Below, piece after piece: positions 32,605 to 42,667 of a stretch of DNA of 64,000 nucleotides (position 1 is the first letter of the stretch; every line of letters starts with the position of its first letter). Below the pieces are notes generated by a model. The model saw nothing but the letters and a program-made list of their open reading frames with translations. It had not been told where the DNA came from and did no database searches. The stretch is from an uncultured Prevotella sp. (GTDB taxonomy: Bacteria; Bacteroidota; Bacteroidia; Bacteroidales; Bacteroidaceae): assembly GCA_905236815.1 (NCBI GenBank), contig CAJOPE010000026.1, positions 26,403-90,402 of the forward strand. Direction: 5' to 3'. A program made the position numbers and the translations under genes.

Positions 32605-33198
32605 TTATTTGTTAGCTGCTTCCCAAGCCTCTACCTTATCGCAGTTCTGCACGAGGAAGTCTACATCATCAAGACCATTCATCAAGCAATGCTTTTTATA
32701 GCCGTTGATTTCGAACTTCTCGCTCTTGCCTGTTGCAAGATTTGTAACAGTCTGGTTAGGAAGATCCACCTTTACCTGCATAGCATGATTGCCGTCGATG
32801 CTTTCAAAGAGTTCCTTGAGGAAATCTTCACTTACAACTACAGGCAACACAAAGTTGTTCAACTCATTATTCTTGTGGATATCTGCAAAGAATGAACTGA
32901 TAACCACACGGATGCCATAGCCTGCAATTGCCCAGGCAGCATGCTCACGAGAGGAACCTGAACCGAAGTTCTTTCCTGCTACAAGGATAACAGACTCCTT
33001 GAAGTCTGGATTGTTAAGCACGAACTCCTTCTTTTCGCTGCCGTCGTTGTTGAAACGCCAATCGTGGAAAAGATAAGGTCCAAAGCCATCCTTCTGGGTG
33101 AGCTTCAGATAACGTGCAGGGATAATCTGGTCGGTATCTACATTCTCTAATGGAAGAGGAATGCAGGTGGATGTTATAACGTCAAATTTCTGTTTCAT
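32605..33198 (-). CDS. leuD: 3-isopropylmalate dehydratase small subunit
   Basis: PLPLENVDTDQIIPARYLK; GKNFGSGSSREHAAWAI. Confidence 0.97.
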   Translation of the reverse strand: MKQKFDVITSTCIPLPLENVDTDQIIPARYLKLTQKDGFGPYLFHDWRFNNDGSEKKEFVLNNPDFKESVILVAGKNFGSGSSREHAAWAIAGYGIRVVISSFFADIHKNNELNNFVLPVVVSEDFLKELFESIDGNHAMQVKVDLPNQTVTNLATGKSEKFEINGYKKHCLMNGLDDVDFLVQNCDKVEAWEAANK

Positions 33199-33208
33199 TG
33201 CTTTAAAA

Positions 33209-34600
33209 TTAAAGGGTTCTTGGATCGGTAATCTTACCTGTCAATGCGGCAGCTGCTACTACAAGTGGAGAAGCAAGGATGGTACGTGAACCTGGTCCCT
33301 GACGACCCTCGAAGTTACGGTTGCTGGTAGATACAGAATACTTGCCTGCAGGAATCTTATCGTCGTTCATTGCCAAGCAAGCAGAGCATCCTGGCTGACG
33401 AATCTCGAAGCCTGCTGCCTCTACGATCTTGTCGATACCCTCGTCCTTGATCTGCTTTGCTACGAGGTGTGAACCTGGTACTAACCAAGCTGTTACGTTG
33501 TCTGCCTTCTTCTTTCCCTTTACTACTTCAGCGAAAGCGCGGAAGTCCTCAATACGACCATTGGTACAAGCACCGAGGAATACATAATCGATTGGATGAC
33601 CCAGAAGTTTCTCGCCTGGTTCAAAGCCCATATAGTTAAGAGATTTCTTGAATCCAGGAATCTCGTTCTCAGGAATCTGATCCAATGTAGGAATAGTCTC
33701 TGTGATACCGATACCCATACCAGGGTTAGTTCCATAAGTGATGCGTGGCTCGATGTCGGCAGCATCGAAAGTGATTTCCTTGTCGAAAACAGCATCGTCG
33801 CCACTCTTCAGAGTCTTCCAATAAGCTACTGCCTTATCCCATTCCTCACCCTTAGGTGCATACTCGCGACCCTTGATATATTCGAATGTTGTCTCGTCTG
33901 GTGCGATGAATCCACCACGAGCTCCCATCTCGATAGAGAGGTTGCAGAGAGTGAGACGTCCATCCATACTCATATTCTTAATAACATCACCTGCATACTC
34001 TACGAAATAGCCAGTTGCACCAGATGTAGAAAGCTTGCTCATCATGTAAAGAGCAACATCCTTAGCGGTAACACCAGCCTGAAGAGTACCTGTGAAGTTG
34101 ATGCGCATAGACTTTGGCTTAGACTGGAGGATACACTGAGAAGCGAGTACCATCTCTACCTCTGATGTACCAATTCCGAAAGCCACAGCACCCATCGCAC
34201 CGTGAGTAGATGTATGTGAGTCACCACAAACAATAGTCATACCAGGAAGAGAAAGACCCTTCTCTGGACCAACTACATGGATGATACCATTATCCTTCGT
34301 ATTGTATTTGAATTCGGTTACACCAAATTCAGCACAGTTCTTGTCGAGGGTCTCAACCTGATGACGACCAACTGGGTCTGCAATAGGCTGATCCTGATCG
34401 TGAGTCTGTGTATTGTGGTCAGGCATTGCGAAAACATGGTCAGGACGGAAAACCTTCAGTCCTCTTGTGCGCAAACCTTCGAAAGCCTGGGCTGTTGTAA
34501 CTTCGTGGCAATACAAGCGGTCGATATAAAGCTGTGTAGGACCATCTTCGACGATCTGCACAACGTGCTTGTCCCAAATCTTATCAAATAATGTATTCAT
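33209..34600 (-). CDS. leuC: 3-isopropylmalate dehydratase large subunit
   Basis: [41 protein letters not shown]. Confidence 0.97.
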   Translation of the reverse strand: MNTLFDKIWDKHVVQIVEDGPTQLYIDRLYCHEVTTAQAFEGLRTRGLKVFRPDHVFAMPDHNTQTHDQDQPIADPVGRHQVETLDKNCAEFGVTEFKYNTKDNGIIHVVGPEKGLSLPGMTIVCGDSHTSTHGAMGAVAFGIGTSEVEMVLASQCILQSKPKSMRINFTGTLQAGVTAKDVALYMMSKLSTSGATGYFVEYAGDVIKNMSMDGRLTLCNLSIEMGARGGFIAPDETTFEYIKGREYAPKGEEWDKAVAYWKTLKSGDDAVFDKEITFDAADIEPRITYGTNPGMGIGITETIPTLDQIPENEIPGFKKSLNYMGFEPGEKLLGHPIDYVFLGACTNGRIEDFRAFAEVVKGKKKADNVTAWLVPGSHLVAKQIKDEGIDKIVEAAGFEIRQPGCSACLAMNDDKIPAGKYSVSTSNRNFEGRQGPGSRTILASPLVVAAAALTGKITDPRTL

Positions 34601-34626
34601 ATAATATGTATCTTTTTATCCCTTCA

Positions 34627-34650
34627 TTCCCCCTCTTTTGGTGAGGGGAA
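34627..34650. repeat. Hairpin TTCCCCCTC-TTTTGGT-GAGGGGAA between leuA and leuC
   Basis: 8-bp stem with one bulged C; resembles C/G-rich dispersed palindromes. Confidence 0.6.
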
Positions 34651-34661
34651 TTGGGGGAGGC

Positions 34662-36161
34662 TTAATTTCTAAATTTGTTTATACAATCAATATATGCTTC
34701 TACAGAAGCGGTTACAATGTCGGTGTCGGCACCAAATCCATAGTAGAGATGACCATCGTATTCCACCTGCATGTGTACTTTACCTACATCATCAGATCCC
34801 TTGTCGATAGCCTGAATTGTGAATTCCTTCAAGGTCATGTTCTTTGTGATGATCTTCTTCAAGGCACTGATAGCTGCATCTACAGGACCATTGCCGGTTG
34901 ATGAATCCTCAAATTTCTGTCCTGCGATATCCAAACCGATAGAAGCTACACTCTTGAAGCCCTTTCCTGTTGTAACCTGAAGATAGTCGAGTGTAACAGC
35001 ATGAGTATCAGCGTTATTGGCACCAGCCAACATCAATACGTCATCGTCAGTTACTTCCTTCTTCTTGTCGGCCAATACAAGGAACTGCTTATAGAGCTTG
35101 TCAAGCTTCTCATCATCCTCGATCTTCACACCATTTACTTCCAAACGGTATTTCAAGGCTGCACGACCAGAACGAGCGGTCAATACAATTGCGTTGTCAT
35201 CCAAACCAACATCCTTTGGATCCATGATCTCATAGGTCTGAACATTCTTCAGCACACCATCCTGGTGAATACCACTTGAGTGAGCAAAAGCATTTCTACC
35301 TACGATTGCCTTGTTTGGCTGAACAGGCATGTTCATCAAACTAGACACCATACGAGAAGTTGGAACAATCTTAGAGGTATTAATATTTGTATCAATGCCG
35401 ATGTGCTTGTGGCACTTCAGAATCATAGCAATCTCTTCAAGAGAAGTGTTACCCGCACGTTCACCAATACCATTGATAGTAACCTCAACCTGTCGTGCGC
35501 CATTCAGCACACCCTGAAGGGTATTGGCAGTAGCCATACCAAGGTCGTTATGGCAGTGGGTAGAAAGAATAGCCTTGTCCACACCATCCACATGCTCCAT
35601 CAGATACTTAATCTTATCGCCATACTCATCAGGCATACAATAGCCTGTAGTATCTGGAATATTCACAACAGTAGCACCCGCCTTGATAACGGCCTCAACC
35701 ACTCTTGCCAGATACTCATTGTCGGTACGACCAGCATCCTCAGCATAGAACTCTACATCCTCAACATACTTCTTTGCATATTTTACCGCAGCAACAGCAC
35801 GCTCGATAATCTCCTCACGATTGCTATTAAACTTATATTTAATATGACTGTCGGAAGTACCGATACCTGTATGAATTCTCTTACGCTTGGCATACTTTAG
35901 CGCCTCTGCAGCACAATCAATATCCTTCTCTACTGCACGGGTTAGAGCACAGATAGTAGGCCATGTAACAGCCTTGGAAATCTCTACTACAGAATTGAAG
36001 TCACCAGGACTTGAGATAGGAAAACCAGCCTCGATAACGTCGACACCTAGTTGCTCAAGTTGCTTAGCCACCTGAATTTTCTCCACTGTGTTCAACTGAC
36101 AACCTGGTACCTGCTCGCCATCGCGAAGCGTGGTATCAAAAATGTAAAGTCTATCGCTCAT
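34662..36161 (-). CDS. leuA: 2-isopropylmalate synthase
   Basis: [55 protein letters not shown]. Confidence 0.97.
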   Translation of the reverse strand: MSDRLYIFDTTLRDGEQVPGCQLNTVEKIQVAKQLEQLGVDVIEAGFPISSPGDFNSVVEISKAVTWPTICALTRAVEKDIDCAAEALKYAKRKRIHTGIGTSDSHIKYKFNSNREEIIERAVAAVKYAKKYVEDVEFYAEDAGRTDNEYLARVVEAVIKAGATVVNIPDTTGYCMPDEYGDKIKYLMEHVDGVDKAILSTHCHNDLGMATANTLQGVLNGARQVEVTINGIGERAGNTSLEEIAMILKCHKHIGIDTNINTSKIVPTSRMVSSLMNMPVQPNKAIVGRNAFAHSSGIHQDGVLKNVQTYEIMDPKDVGLDDNAIVLTARSGRAALKYRLEVNGVKIEDDEKLDKLYKQFLVLADKKKEVTDDDVLMLAGANNADTHAVTLDYLQVTTGKGFKSVASIGLDIAGQKFEDSSTGNGPVDAAISALKKIITKNMTLKEFTIQAIDKGSDDVGKVHMQVEYDGHLYYGFGADTDIVTASVEAYIDCINKFRN

Positions 36162-36191
36162 TTGTCTCTCAATAAATTAAGTCCAACTAAA

Positions 36192-36224
36192 AAGGCTTTC
36201 ACACTTCGGAAGTGAGAAAGCCTT
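36192..36224 (-). terminator. Attenuator terminator upstream of leuA
   Basis: Minus strand AAGGCTTTCTCACTT-CCG-AAGTGTGAAAGCCTT (one T/T mismatch) followed by TTTAG; 31 nt upstream of the leuA ATG. Confidence 0.85.
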
Positions 36225-36244
36225 AATATCATAGTTCATCAGAG

Positions 36245-36331
36245 CTACACGCATACTTTCTTACTTCCGGCCACTCGTTGCAGTCGAATTCGAATAATAA
36301 TACCTAGTAGGCTCTGTGAATTAATAGTCAT
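36245..36331 (-). CDS. leu operon leader peptide, MTINSQSLLGIIIRIRLQRVAGSKKVCV
   Basis: Manual translation of a 29-codon ORF between a canonical promoter and the attenuator terminator; 11 of 28 residues are L/I/V with CTA CTA and ATT ATT ATT runs. Confidence 0.8.
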   Translation of the reverse strand: MTINSQSLLGIIIRIRLQRVAGSKKVCV

Positions 36332-36359
36332 TTTTATTCTTTTTATTTATTTTCGACTG

Positions 36360-36391
36360 CAAAGATATACATTTTTCACGAATTGAACAAA
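36360..36391 (-). promoter_or_regulatory. leu operon promoter TTTG-N20-TATCTTTG
   Basis: Minus strand TTTG (36388-36391) and TATCTTTG (36360-36367), spacer 20 nt, about 30 nt upstream of the leader ATG. Confidence 0.8.
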
Positions 36392-36524
36392 CAATTCATA
36401 ACTTTTTTGTAGAATTTTGTTTCGAATTCGTTATTTTGTTTGCGAAAACAATTGTAATTCATAATCTGATAGAGAGTTTATTGTTGTAATCTGAAATGTT
36501 TAAAACGAAAATTTATTTAAATAG

Positions 36525-36570
36525 AAAGATGAGAGAAGTTCTGGCTGACAGATCTTCTTTCATCTTCTAA
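36525..36570 (-). terminator. Hairpin downstream of dnaB
   Basis: AAGATGAGAGAAG ... CTTCTTTCATCTT (13-bp stem with one G/T). Confidence 0.5.
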
Positions 36571-36580
36571 ATAAAATATC

Positions 36581-38104
36581 CTAGAAAGGAAGTGGACCAT
36601 CAGGACCTCCCATTGGCGGAATTGCTGTAAGGTCTGGACCGGGATCCCCTCCTCCATTCATCTTCGAACCAAGAATCTCTCCACCCATATCGCCTGGCAT
36701 TGGAGAGAGGGCTGCATCCTCTGGATTCTGGAAACGAGTAAACTCACCACGGAAGTTAAGCAGCACATCACCAGTTGCACCCTTACGATGCTTAGCGATG
36801 ATAATCTGCGCCATACCGTGAAGGTCGTTACCCTTCTCGTCCTGGAAGATATGATAATATTCTGGTCGATGCACGAAAAGTACCATATCGGCATCCTGCT
36901 CGATGGCTCCAGACTCACGCAAGTCGCTCAACTGTGGACGCTTGCCGTCTATACCCTCACGATTCTCAACCGTACGGTTCAACTGAGAAAGAGCAAGGAT
37001 TGGAATACCCAACTCCTTAGCAAGTCCCTTCAACGAACGCGAAATAGTAGAAACCTCCTCCTGACGGCTACCAAATTTCATACCATTGGCATTCATCAAC
37101 TGAAGGTAGTCGATCATGATAATCTTCACACCTTTCTCTCTCACCAATCGACGAGCCTTAGTACGCAATTCGAATACACTCAAACCTGGAGTGTCATCTA
37201 CATAAATAGGTGCATCCTCCAGCTTTCGTATGTTGGTATCAAATCGGTTCCAAGCTGCCTGATCCAATTGTCCGCTCAGAATGTCGTGACCCGAAATCTC
37301 ACATACATTGGAGATCAAACGGTTGACAAGCTGAACGTTACTCATTTCTAGAGAGAAGAATCCGATAGGCTCTCGATAATCAACAGCAATGTTCTTGGCA
37401 AGACTCAACGCAAATGAAGTTTTACCCATGGCAGGACGTCCGGCGATAATAACAAGGTCGGCAGGCTGCCAACCGGATGTCATATTATCCAAACCTGTGT
37501 AACCTGTTGGAATACCCGTAAGACCACCCTGGTTCTCGGCAGCAGCCTGCATTGCACGCTGAGCCTCTTTGATTACTGGTAATACCTGGGTATAGTCCTG
37601 CTTCATATTCTTCTGCGAAAGCTGGAAGAGTGAACCTTCTGCTTCCTGCATCAGTTCATCTACATCAACTGTGTCGTCAAACGCCTTCGTCTCAATCTCA
37701 CTAGCATAGTGAATGAGCTGTCGGGCGGTATATTTCTGAGCAAGAATGCGAGCATGGAATTCAATATGAGCTGCAGAAGCTACATGCTCAGAGATTTCGA
37801 GCAAGTATGGAGCACCACCAATATCATCGTAGGTACCTTCCTTCTTCAACTCCTCGGTAAGTGTCATAATATCTACAGGGTCCTCATTCATATTCATAGT
37901 CTGAATGGCCTCGTAGATCTTTTGATTTCGGGGATCGTAAAATGTTTCTGGATGAAGGATTTCACTTACCATCGAGAAGGCATCCTTATCGATCATAAGC
38001 GCTCCTATCACCAACTGCTCAATACCCGTGGCCTGAGGCTGCACGTGAGCATAGGTTGTATCTATCGGCGCACTGCTGCGCTTTCTTTTATTATTTTCTG
38101 GCAT
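36581..38104 (-). CDS. dnaB: Replicative DNA helicase
   Basis: LVIIAGRPAMGKTSFALSLAKNIA; IMIDYLQLM; start at MPENNKRKRSS preferred over the longer ORF. Confidence 0.97.
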   Translation of the reverse strand: MPENNKRKRSSAPIDTTYAHVQPQATGIEQLVIGALMIDKDAFSMVSEILHPETFYDPRNQKIYEAIQTMNMNEDPVDIMTLTEELKKEGTYDDIGGAPYLLEISEHVASAAHIEFHARILAQKYTARQLIHYASEIETKAFDDTVDVDELMQEAEGSLFQLSQKNMKQDYTQVLPVIKEAQRAMQAAAENQGGLTGIPTGYTGLDNMTSGWQPADLVIIAGRPAMGKTSFALSLAKNIAVDYREPIGFFSLEMSNVQLVNRLISNVCEISGHDILSGQLDQAAWNRFDTNIRKLEDAPIYVDDTPGLSVFELRTKARRLVREKGVKIIMIDYLQLMNANGMKFGSRQEEVSTISRSLKGLAKELGIPILALSQLNRTVENREGIDGKRPQLSDLRESGAIEQDADMVLFVHRPEYYHIFQDEKGNDLHGMAQIIIAKHRKGATGDVLLNFRGEFTRFQNPEDAALSPMPGDMGGEILGSKMNGGGDPGPDLTAIPPMGGPDGPLPF

Positions 38105-38218
38105 TTTGCAAAAATACAAAAAAAGTTGGTGAAACCTTCCCTCATTCTCATTTAATTTTTGTAAATTTGTAATGTCGAACGAAAGTTCTATGTACAACTT
38201 TAAATATTCAATACGAAA

Positions 38219-39058
38219 ATGATAACTTTTCCTTGTGCCAAGATTAACCTTGGACTAAATATAACCGGTGTTCTTGAAAACGGCTATCACACTTTAGAAA
38301 CGGTTTTCTACCCTGTTCCCCTATTTGATGCATTGGAAATAAAGACAATGGATGAGAAATTTCCTTCGGATGTTCCATGCGACCTTAAGATTTCGGGGGA
38401 TGCTGTGGATTGTGACGAACAGAAGAATCTCGTTGTGAGAGCTTATAATCTATTGGCCGAGGATTACGAAATGCCTCGTGTTCACGCACATTTGGTGAAG
38501 CGCATTCCTTCTCAGGCTGGTTTGGGAGGTGGATCTAGTGATGCTGCCTATATGATTCGTCTGCTCGATGAACGTTTCCGTTTAAATATTGGCAATGCGG
38601 AGATGGAGCGCTATGCTGCTAAGTTGGGTGCTGATTGTGCTTTCTTTATCACCTCTGAGCCTAGTTATGCTACTGGTATTGGTGAGATTCTCGAACCTGC
38701 CGATGGACCAAAGGGAAATCTCAATGGCTATTATATTGCCATCGTAAAGCCGGATGTGGCAGTAAGCACTAAGGAGGCATATCAGGCTATCGAGCCTCAG
38801 AAGCCGGCGAAATGCTGCAGAAATGTGGTACATCAGCCTATTGAGACTTGGAAGGAAGATTTGAAGAATGATTTCGAGGCTCCTATTTTTGCACAGCATC
38901 CTGAATTGGCTGCTATTAAGCAGAAACTCTATGATTTAGGAGCAAGCTATGCCCAGATGAGCGGAAGTGGCAGTGCACTCTTCGGTATATTCAAGGAAGA
39001 ACCTAAGAATATTGATACTACTTTCCCTAATGAATTTACATTTGTAGGAAAGTTATAA
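38219..39058 (+). CDS. ispE: 4-diphosphocytidyl-2-C-methyl-D-erythritol kinase
   Basis: MITFPCAKINLGLNITGVLENGYHTLETVFYPV; KRIPSQAGLGGGSSDAAYMI. Confidence 0.96.
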   Translation: MITFPCAKINLGLNITGVLENGYHTLETVFYPVPLFDALEIKTMDEKFPSDVPCDLKISGDAVDCDEQKNLVVRAYNLLAEDYEMPRVHAHLVKRIPSQAGLGGGSSDAAYMIRLLDERFRLNIGNAEMERYAAKLGADCAFFITSEPSYATGIGEILEPADGPKGNLNGYYIAIVKPDVAVSTKEAYQAIEPQKPAKCCRNVVHQPIETWKEDLKNDFEAPIFAQHPELAAIKQKLYDLGASYAQMSGSGSALFGIFKEEPKNIDTTFPNEFTFVGKL

Positions 39059-39087
39059 TTTCGATAAAATCATTCATTCAATGTGGA

Positions 39088-39111
39088 AGGGGCGTAATTT
39101 ATTACGCTCCT
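39088..39111. repeat. Dispersed palindrome AGGGGCGTAA-TTTA-TTACGCTCCT (copy 2)
   Basis: Differs from 27161-27184 by a paired G:C to T:A change. Confidence 0.75.
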
Positions 39112-39202
39112 ATATTTTAAGTTAAAGTTGTTGATATATTCACATTTAAAAATGTAATAACCTAAACTCCTACAATAGGAGTTATATCAAAGAGATCTTA
39201 AT

Positions 39203-39700
39203 ATGAAGGACAATCAATACGAAATATTTCCAATTGTAGATGAAGAAGGTCATTTCAAGGGCACAACCTCACGAGGACATGCTCACGATGGCTGCAAAGT
39301 GCTTCATCCTGTAGTTCATTTGCACCTCTTTAATAATAAAGGTGAACTCTATCTGCAAAAACGACCTGAGTGGAAAGATATTCAACCGGGCAAATGGGAT
39401 ACTGCCTGTGGTGGGCATGTGGATATCGGCGAAAGCGTTCAACAAGCTCTGCATCGGGAAGTATCAGAAGAGTTAGGAGTCAAAGACTTCCAGGCCATCC
39501 CTATGGGACATTATGTTTTTGAATCTAAACGTGAGAAAGAGTTGGTGAATGTATTCCGCTGTGAATATGCCGGTGAGGTGAATCCAAGTAAGGATGAACT
39601 TAGTGATGGTAAGTTCTGGAGTCGTGAGGAGATTCTCGCCAATATCGGCAAAGGAGTATTTACTCCAAATTTTGAAAGTGAATATCAGAAATACTTCTAA
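39203..39700 (+). CDS. NUDIX hydrolase (Idi-like)
   Basis: GHVDIGESVQQALHREVSEELGV Nudix box. Confidence 0.92.
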   Translation: MKDNQYEIFPIVDEEGHFKGTTSRGHAHDGCKVLHPVVHLHLFNNKGELYLQKRPEWKDIQPGKWDTACGGHVDIGESVQQALHREVSEELGVKDFQAIPMGHYVFESKREKELVNVFRCEYAGEVNPSKDELSDGKFWSREEILANIGKGVFTPNFESEYQKYF

Positions 39701-39718
39701 GATTAAGCAAGCGAATAA

Positions 39719-40279
39719 ATGAAAGATAGTTACGAATATAAATGGAGCCCTTATGACTTGTTATCATGGTTATTTCTTACAGCACTAATCTTTATGTTAT
39801 TTGGTAAATACAAAAACGAATTTAGCATGTGGGTTGCTATGATTTTTTGTATGTGCATCGCATGGGCTATCACGCTGCTTATTGAGTTTCGTAATCCCCA
39901 CGACAAGTTATTGATTGATAGAAACGGAATTAAAATAAAGGGAGAAGAAGAAAACGGAATTCTTTGGGAAAATGTGGAAAGATGCGAAATGAAACCTGAT
40001 TATTTATACAAAAGATCCTTACACTATGAAATGAAACTTTATATCTTTCTAAAAGACAAGTCCAGTTCTCCGTTTGAGATTAATCTCCATGATTTCCGCG
40101 GGCCTTGGTGGAGGAAGAAGCAAATAATAGAATCATTTATTGGCAAAGAAGACGAATATGGAAATAAAATGGTATTCGTATCTAATGGAACTAAATTTAT
40201 TGTAATCTTGTTTACTATACTTTGGACAATATTTGTTCCCCTCTTATTTTTGGGAATTGCCATTTTACTAGTATTGTAA
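39719..40279 (+). CDS. Hypothetical membrane protein, possibly with PH-like fold
   Basis: 186 aa; hydrophobic pair at N-terminus and another at C-terminus; LLIDRNGIKIKGEEENGILWENVERCEM. Confidence 0.65.
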   Translation: MKDSYEYKWSPYDLLSWLFLTALIFMLFGKYKNEFSMWVAMIFCMCIAWAITLLIEFRNPHDKLLIDRNGIKIKGEEENGILWENVERCEMKPDYLYKRSLHYEMKLYIFLKDKSSSPFEINLHDFRGPWWRKKQIIESFIGKEDEYGNKMVFVSNGTKFIVILFTILWTIFVPLLFLGIAILLVL

Positions 40280-40395
40280 TTTTCAAAGATTTAAATTATA
40301 ATCATAAAGATCAGACTATCTATTTGAACGGAATTCTTATTTATTAAATAAATTCACCCCAAGGCCAAGATAGTGCAAGGCTTTGGGATGATTTT

Positions 40396-41229
40396 TTATT
40401 TTATTGGCAAACCGATTTCTTTCTTTATCCGTTCTAATTCTCTGTCATCCTGCATAATTTCTATCGCATCATTGCTTCTATGGTTTATCAGATATTGTAA
40501 CCTTTCAAAACGATAACTGGTAAACTTTGAGTGATTATCATTATACCATTGCCTTATTTTATTAAGTTGCTTTTCAGATACAGGAAGAATGTAGATTCCG
40601 TAATTAATTTCCATATCAAGCACTCCAAGAGAAGCTAAGAATTGATTGAAAGCACTATTTCGAAAAAGATAGCCATCCCTCTCTTTCTTTGTTTTAGAAA
40701 GATTTACCTTAAAGTAATTATCAACATCAAATAGTCCAACGAGCGTATCTGTTGGAAATAAATACCGGCAAGATTCTCTTAAACTAGCAATAGTTGAAGA
40801 TTCAAATCTTGCATCAGAATAATATAAATTCTTCGGAAGATAATTATATGGGGTAAAAATTTGACTATATGGGGTTCCTTCAAAAGAGTTCTTACCTTTT
40901 AAATTACTTTTTTTAAACCATTGCCTAAGTATAATACTAGATACTGGTTGGGGAAATAAGGATTGGGAAACCAAAACATTACAATTTTCTACACCTCCAA
41001 CAATTTGACAAAAATTTACGAAATGAAGTCCATTATAGCTTCCCCAATCATAGTAATTATGCCTCCATGTATCTACATTTATTTTACCTTCAATAATTTT
41101 TTCATCATTTTCTATCATTTTTATATTTGCCTCGAACATAGAGTCGATATTACAATAAAATGTATAGTCCTGAGCATGAAGAAGTGCAGAAGGAAATATA
41201 GCGAAGATAGTTAAAAGCAAATTTTTCAT
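40396..41229 (-). CDS. Hypothetical secreted protein
   Basis: 277 aa with signal peptide MKNLLLTIFAIFPSALLHAQ; no recognised family. Confidence 0.7.
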   Translation of the reverse strand: MKNLLLTIFAIFPSALLHAQDYTFYCNIDSMFEANIKMIENDEKIIEGKINVDTWRHNYYDWGSYNGLHFVNFCQIVGGVENCNVLVSQSLFPQPVSSIILRQWFKKSNLKGKNSFEGTPYSQIFTPYNYLPKNLYYSDARFESSTIASLRESCRYLFPTDTLVGLFDVDNYFKVNLSKTKKERDGYLFRNSAFNQFLASLGVLDMEINYGIYILPVSEKQLNKIRQWYNDNHSKFTSYRFERLQYLINHRSNDAIEIMQDDRELERIKKEIGLPIK

Positions 41230-41349
41230 CTTGGTTAATAGTTAAAACAATATTGTAATTACAAAAAAACTGCTGCAAAGATATAACTATTTTCTGATAG
41301 CTGCAACCCTTTTCCGACAACATCGAAATGTTAAAAAAGCTAACTCAAC

Positions 41350-41413
41350 GGTTTAGGGATGCTAAACCTACGGTTTACGACCTCTAAACGGCCTATTTAG
41401 AGATCGTAAACCG
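41350..41413. repeat. Hairpin cluster GGTTTAG-GGATG-CTAAACC then CGGTTTACGACCTCTAAA / TTTAGAGATCGTAAACCG
   Basis: 7-bp stem followed by 18-bp inverted repeat (17/18). Confidence 0.8.
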
Positions 41414-41520
41414 ATTAAATAAAATGGAAAGATATCTGATAGGTTGTTTGTTGATTGATAGATATTATTTGAGAAGTGCTAAATGCATTCATTTTAGGGA
41501 TTAATAAAGTCCTGTTAAAA

Positions 41521-42576
41521 TTATTTTTCCTCGAAAATCGACGCAATCTTTGCTTTCAATCGATCACCGTAAATATGACGGGCACACACTGTACCATTAG
41601 GGGCAAAAAGAATCGTATGAGGTAAGGCGTCAATACCATATAATTTTGCTGGTATTTCTTGAGCATTGATAATTTGCGGATATGCAATCTTGAGTTCATC
41701 AATCAGTTTCTCTGTTTGTTCAGGCTTGTCTTTAACAGCAATGCCAAGTACAATAAGCCCCTTATCCTTATACCGTCTGTAAATATCTGAGTAATCGGTT
41801 ATTTGCTCTCGACAAGAGCCACACCAGGATGCCCAGAAATCTACAAGCACATACTGTCCCTTGCCAACGTAGTCGCTCAGCTGGCTTACTTTTCCATTAT
41901 ATTCTACAGCAAAGTCTTTATATGGTTTTCCCACCCATGTGTTTGAGCAGATTTCCATTTTCTGTTTTTCCTGTGAAAGATGTCTTGCTAACTTGGGATT
42001 TTTGCTGAATTCCGAACTCATTCCTTCTAATAACTCAAGCCATTTAGCTGGTGGCAGAGTCACCGATGCCATGCCTGTCAGCATTCTCAGTCCCAATACA
42101 TCTGTGTTATGTTTGCTTATAAGTGTTGAAATAAGTGAACAGTTTATCGAATCTGCATCCTCCTCATTTCTCTTTCCATTTTTCACTTCATCATTATTCT
42201 TCTGTATAGCGAGCTTGAAATTGTTCAAGTCATCAGAAACAGGAGTTCCACTCGACAGCAATTCACCATTACTATCGCATCCATTTAGTTGGGTAGTTCC
42301 TGACTCGATGTAAAGTGGAGATCGCATAAAACTTCTGTCATTAGCGACAATTCCGCATAGTAACATAGAATGTGTCGTTCCTTCTATAGCATGCATTATT
42401 CCGTTTTCAACTTGCCCGGTAGCTACTGTATCTCTTGTCATCATATCTATTATGAGCACGCTTCCAGTGTAATTAGGCTGACCGATATTTCCTTCTATTC
42501 TAAATTTGGATTCTCCTCCGTATCCGATGCTCGCAACCATTAGGAGGATAAGTGTGGTAATTGTTTTTTTGTTCAT
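41521..42576 (-). CDS. TlpA-family thiol:disulfide oxidoreductase, probable DUF4369 N-domain
   Basis: YVLVDFWASWCGSCREQITDY; start at MNKKTITTLILLMVASIGYG. Confidence 0.88.
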   Translation of the reverse strand: MNKKTITTLILLMVASIGYGGESKFRIEGNIGQPNYTGSVLIIDMMTRDTVATGQVENGIMHAIEGTTHSMLLCGIVANDRSFMRSPLYIESGTTQLNGCDSNGELLSSGTPVSDDLNNFKLAIQKNNDEVKNGKRNEEDADSINCSLISTLISKHNTDVLGLRMLTGMASVTLPPAKWLELLEGMSSEFSKNPKLARHLSQEKQKMEICSNTWVGKPYKDFAVEYNGKVSQLSDYVGKGQYVLVDFWASWCGSCREQITDYSDIYRRYKDKGLIVLGIAVKDKPEQTEKLIDELKIAYPQIINAQEIPAKLYGIDALPHTILFAPNGTVCARHIYGDRLKAKIASIFEEK

Positions 42577-42667
42577 AATGCTTAAAGTTTTAATAATGTA
42601 CAAAGATAAACAATTATCAGATTTATATCGTTTGTTTACAAAATAATCCTTTATATATTAACGAACT

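Noticed and set aside
35280-35900. 206-aa + strand ORF over leuA
   Set aside because: Antisense shadow of leuA.
39165-39183. Hairpin AACTCCTA-CAA-TAGGAGTT upstream of the NUDIX gene as a riboswitch/thermometer
   Set aside because: Only an 8-bp stem with a 3-nt loop and no larger aptamer-like structure; too little evidence.
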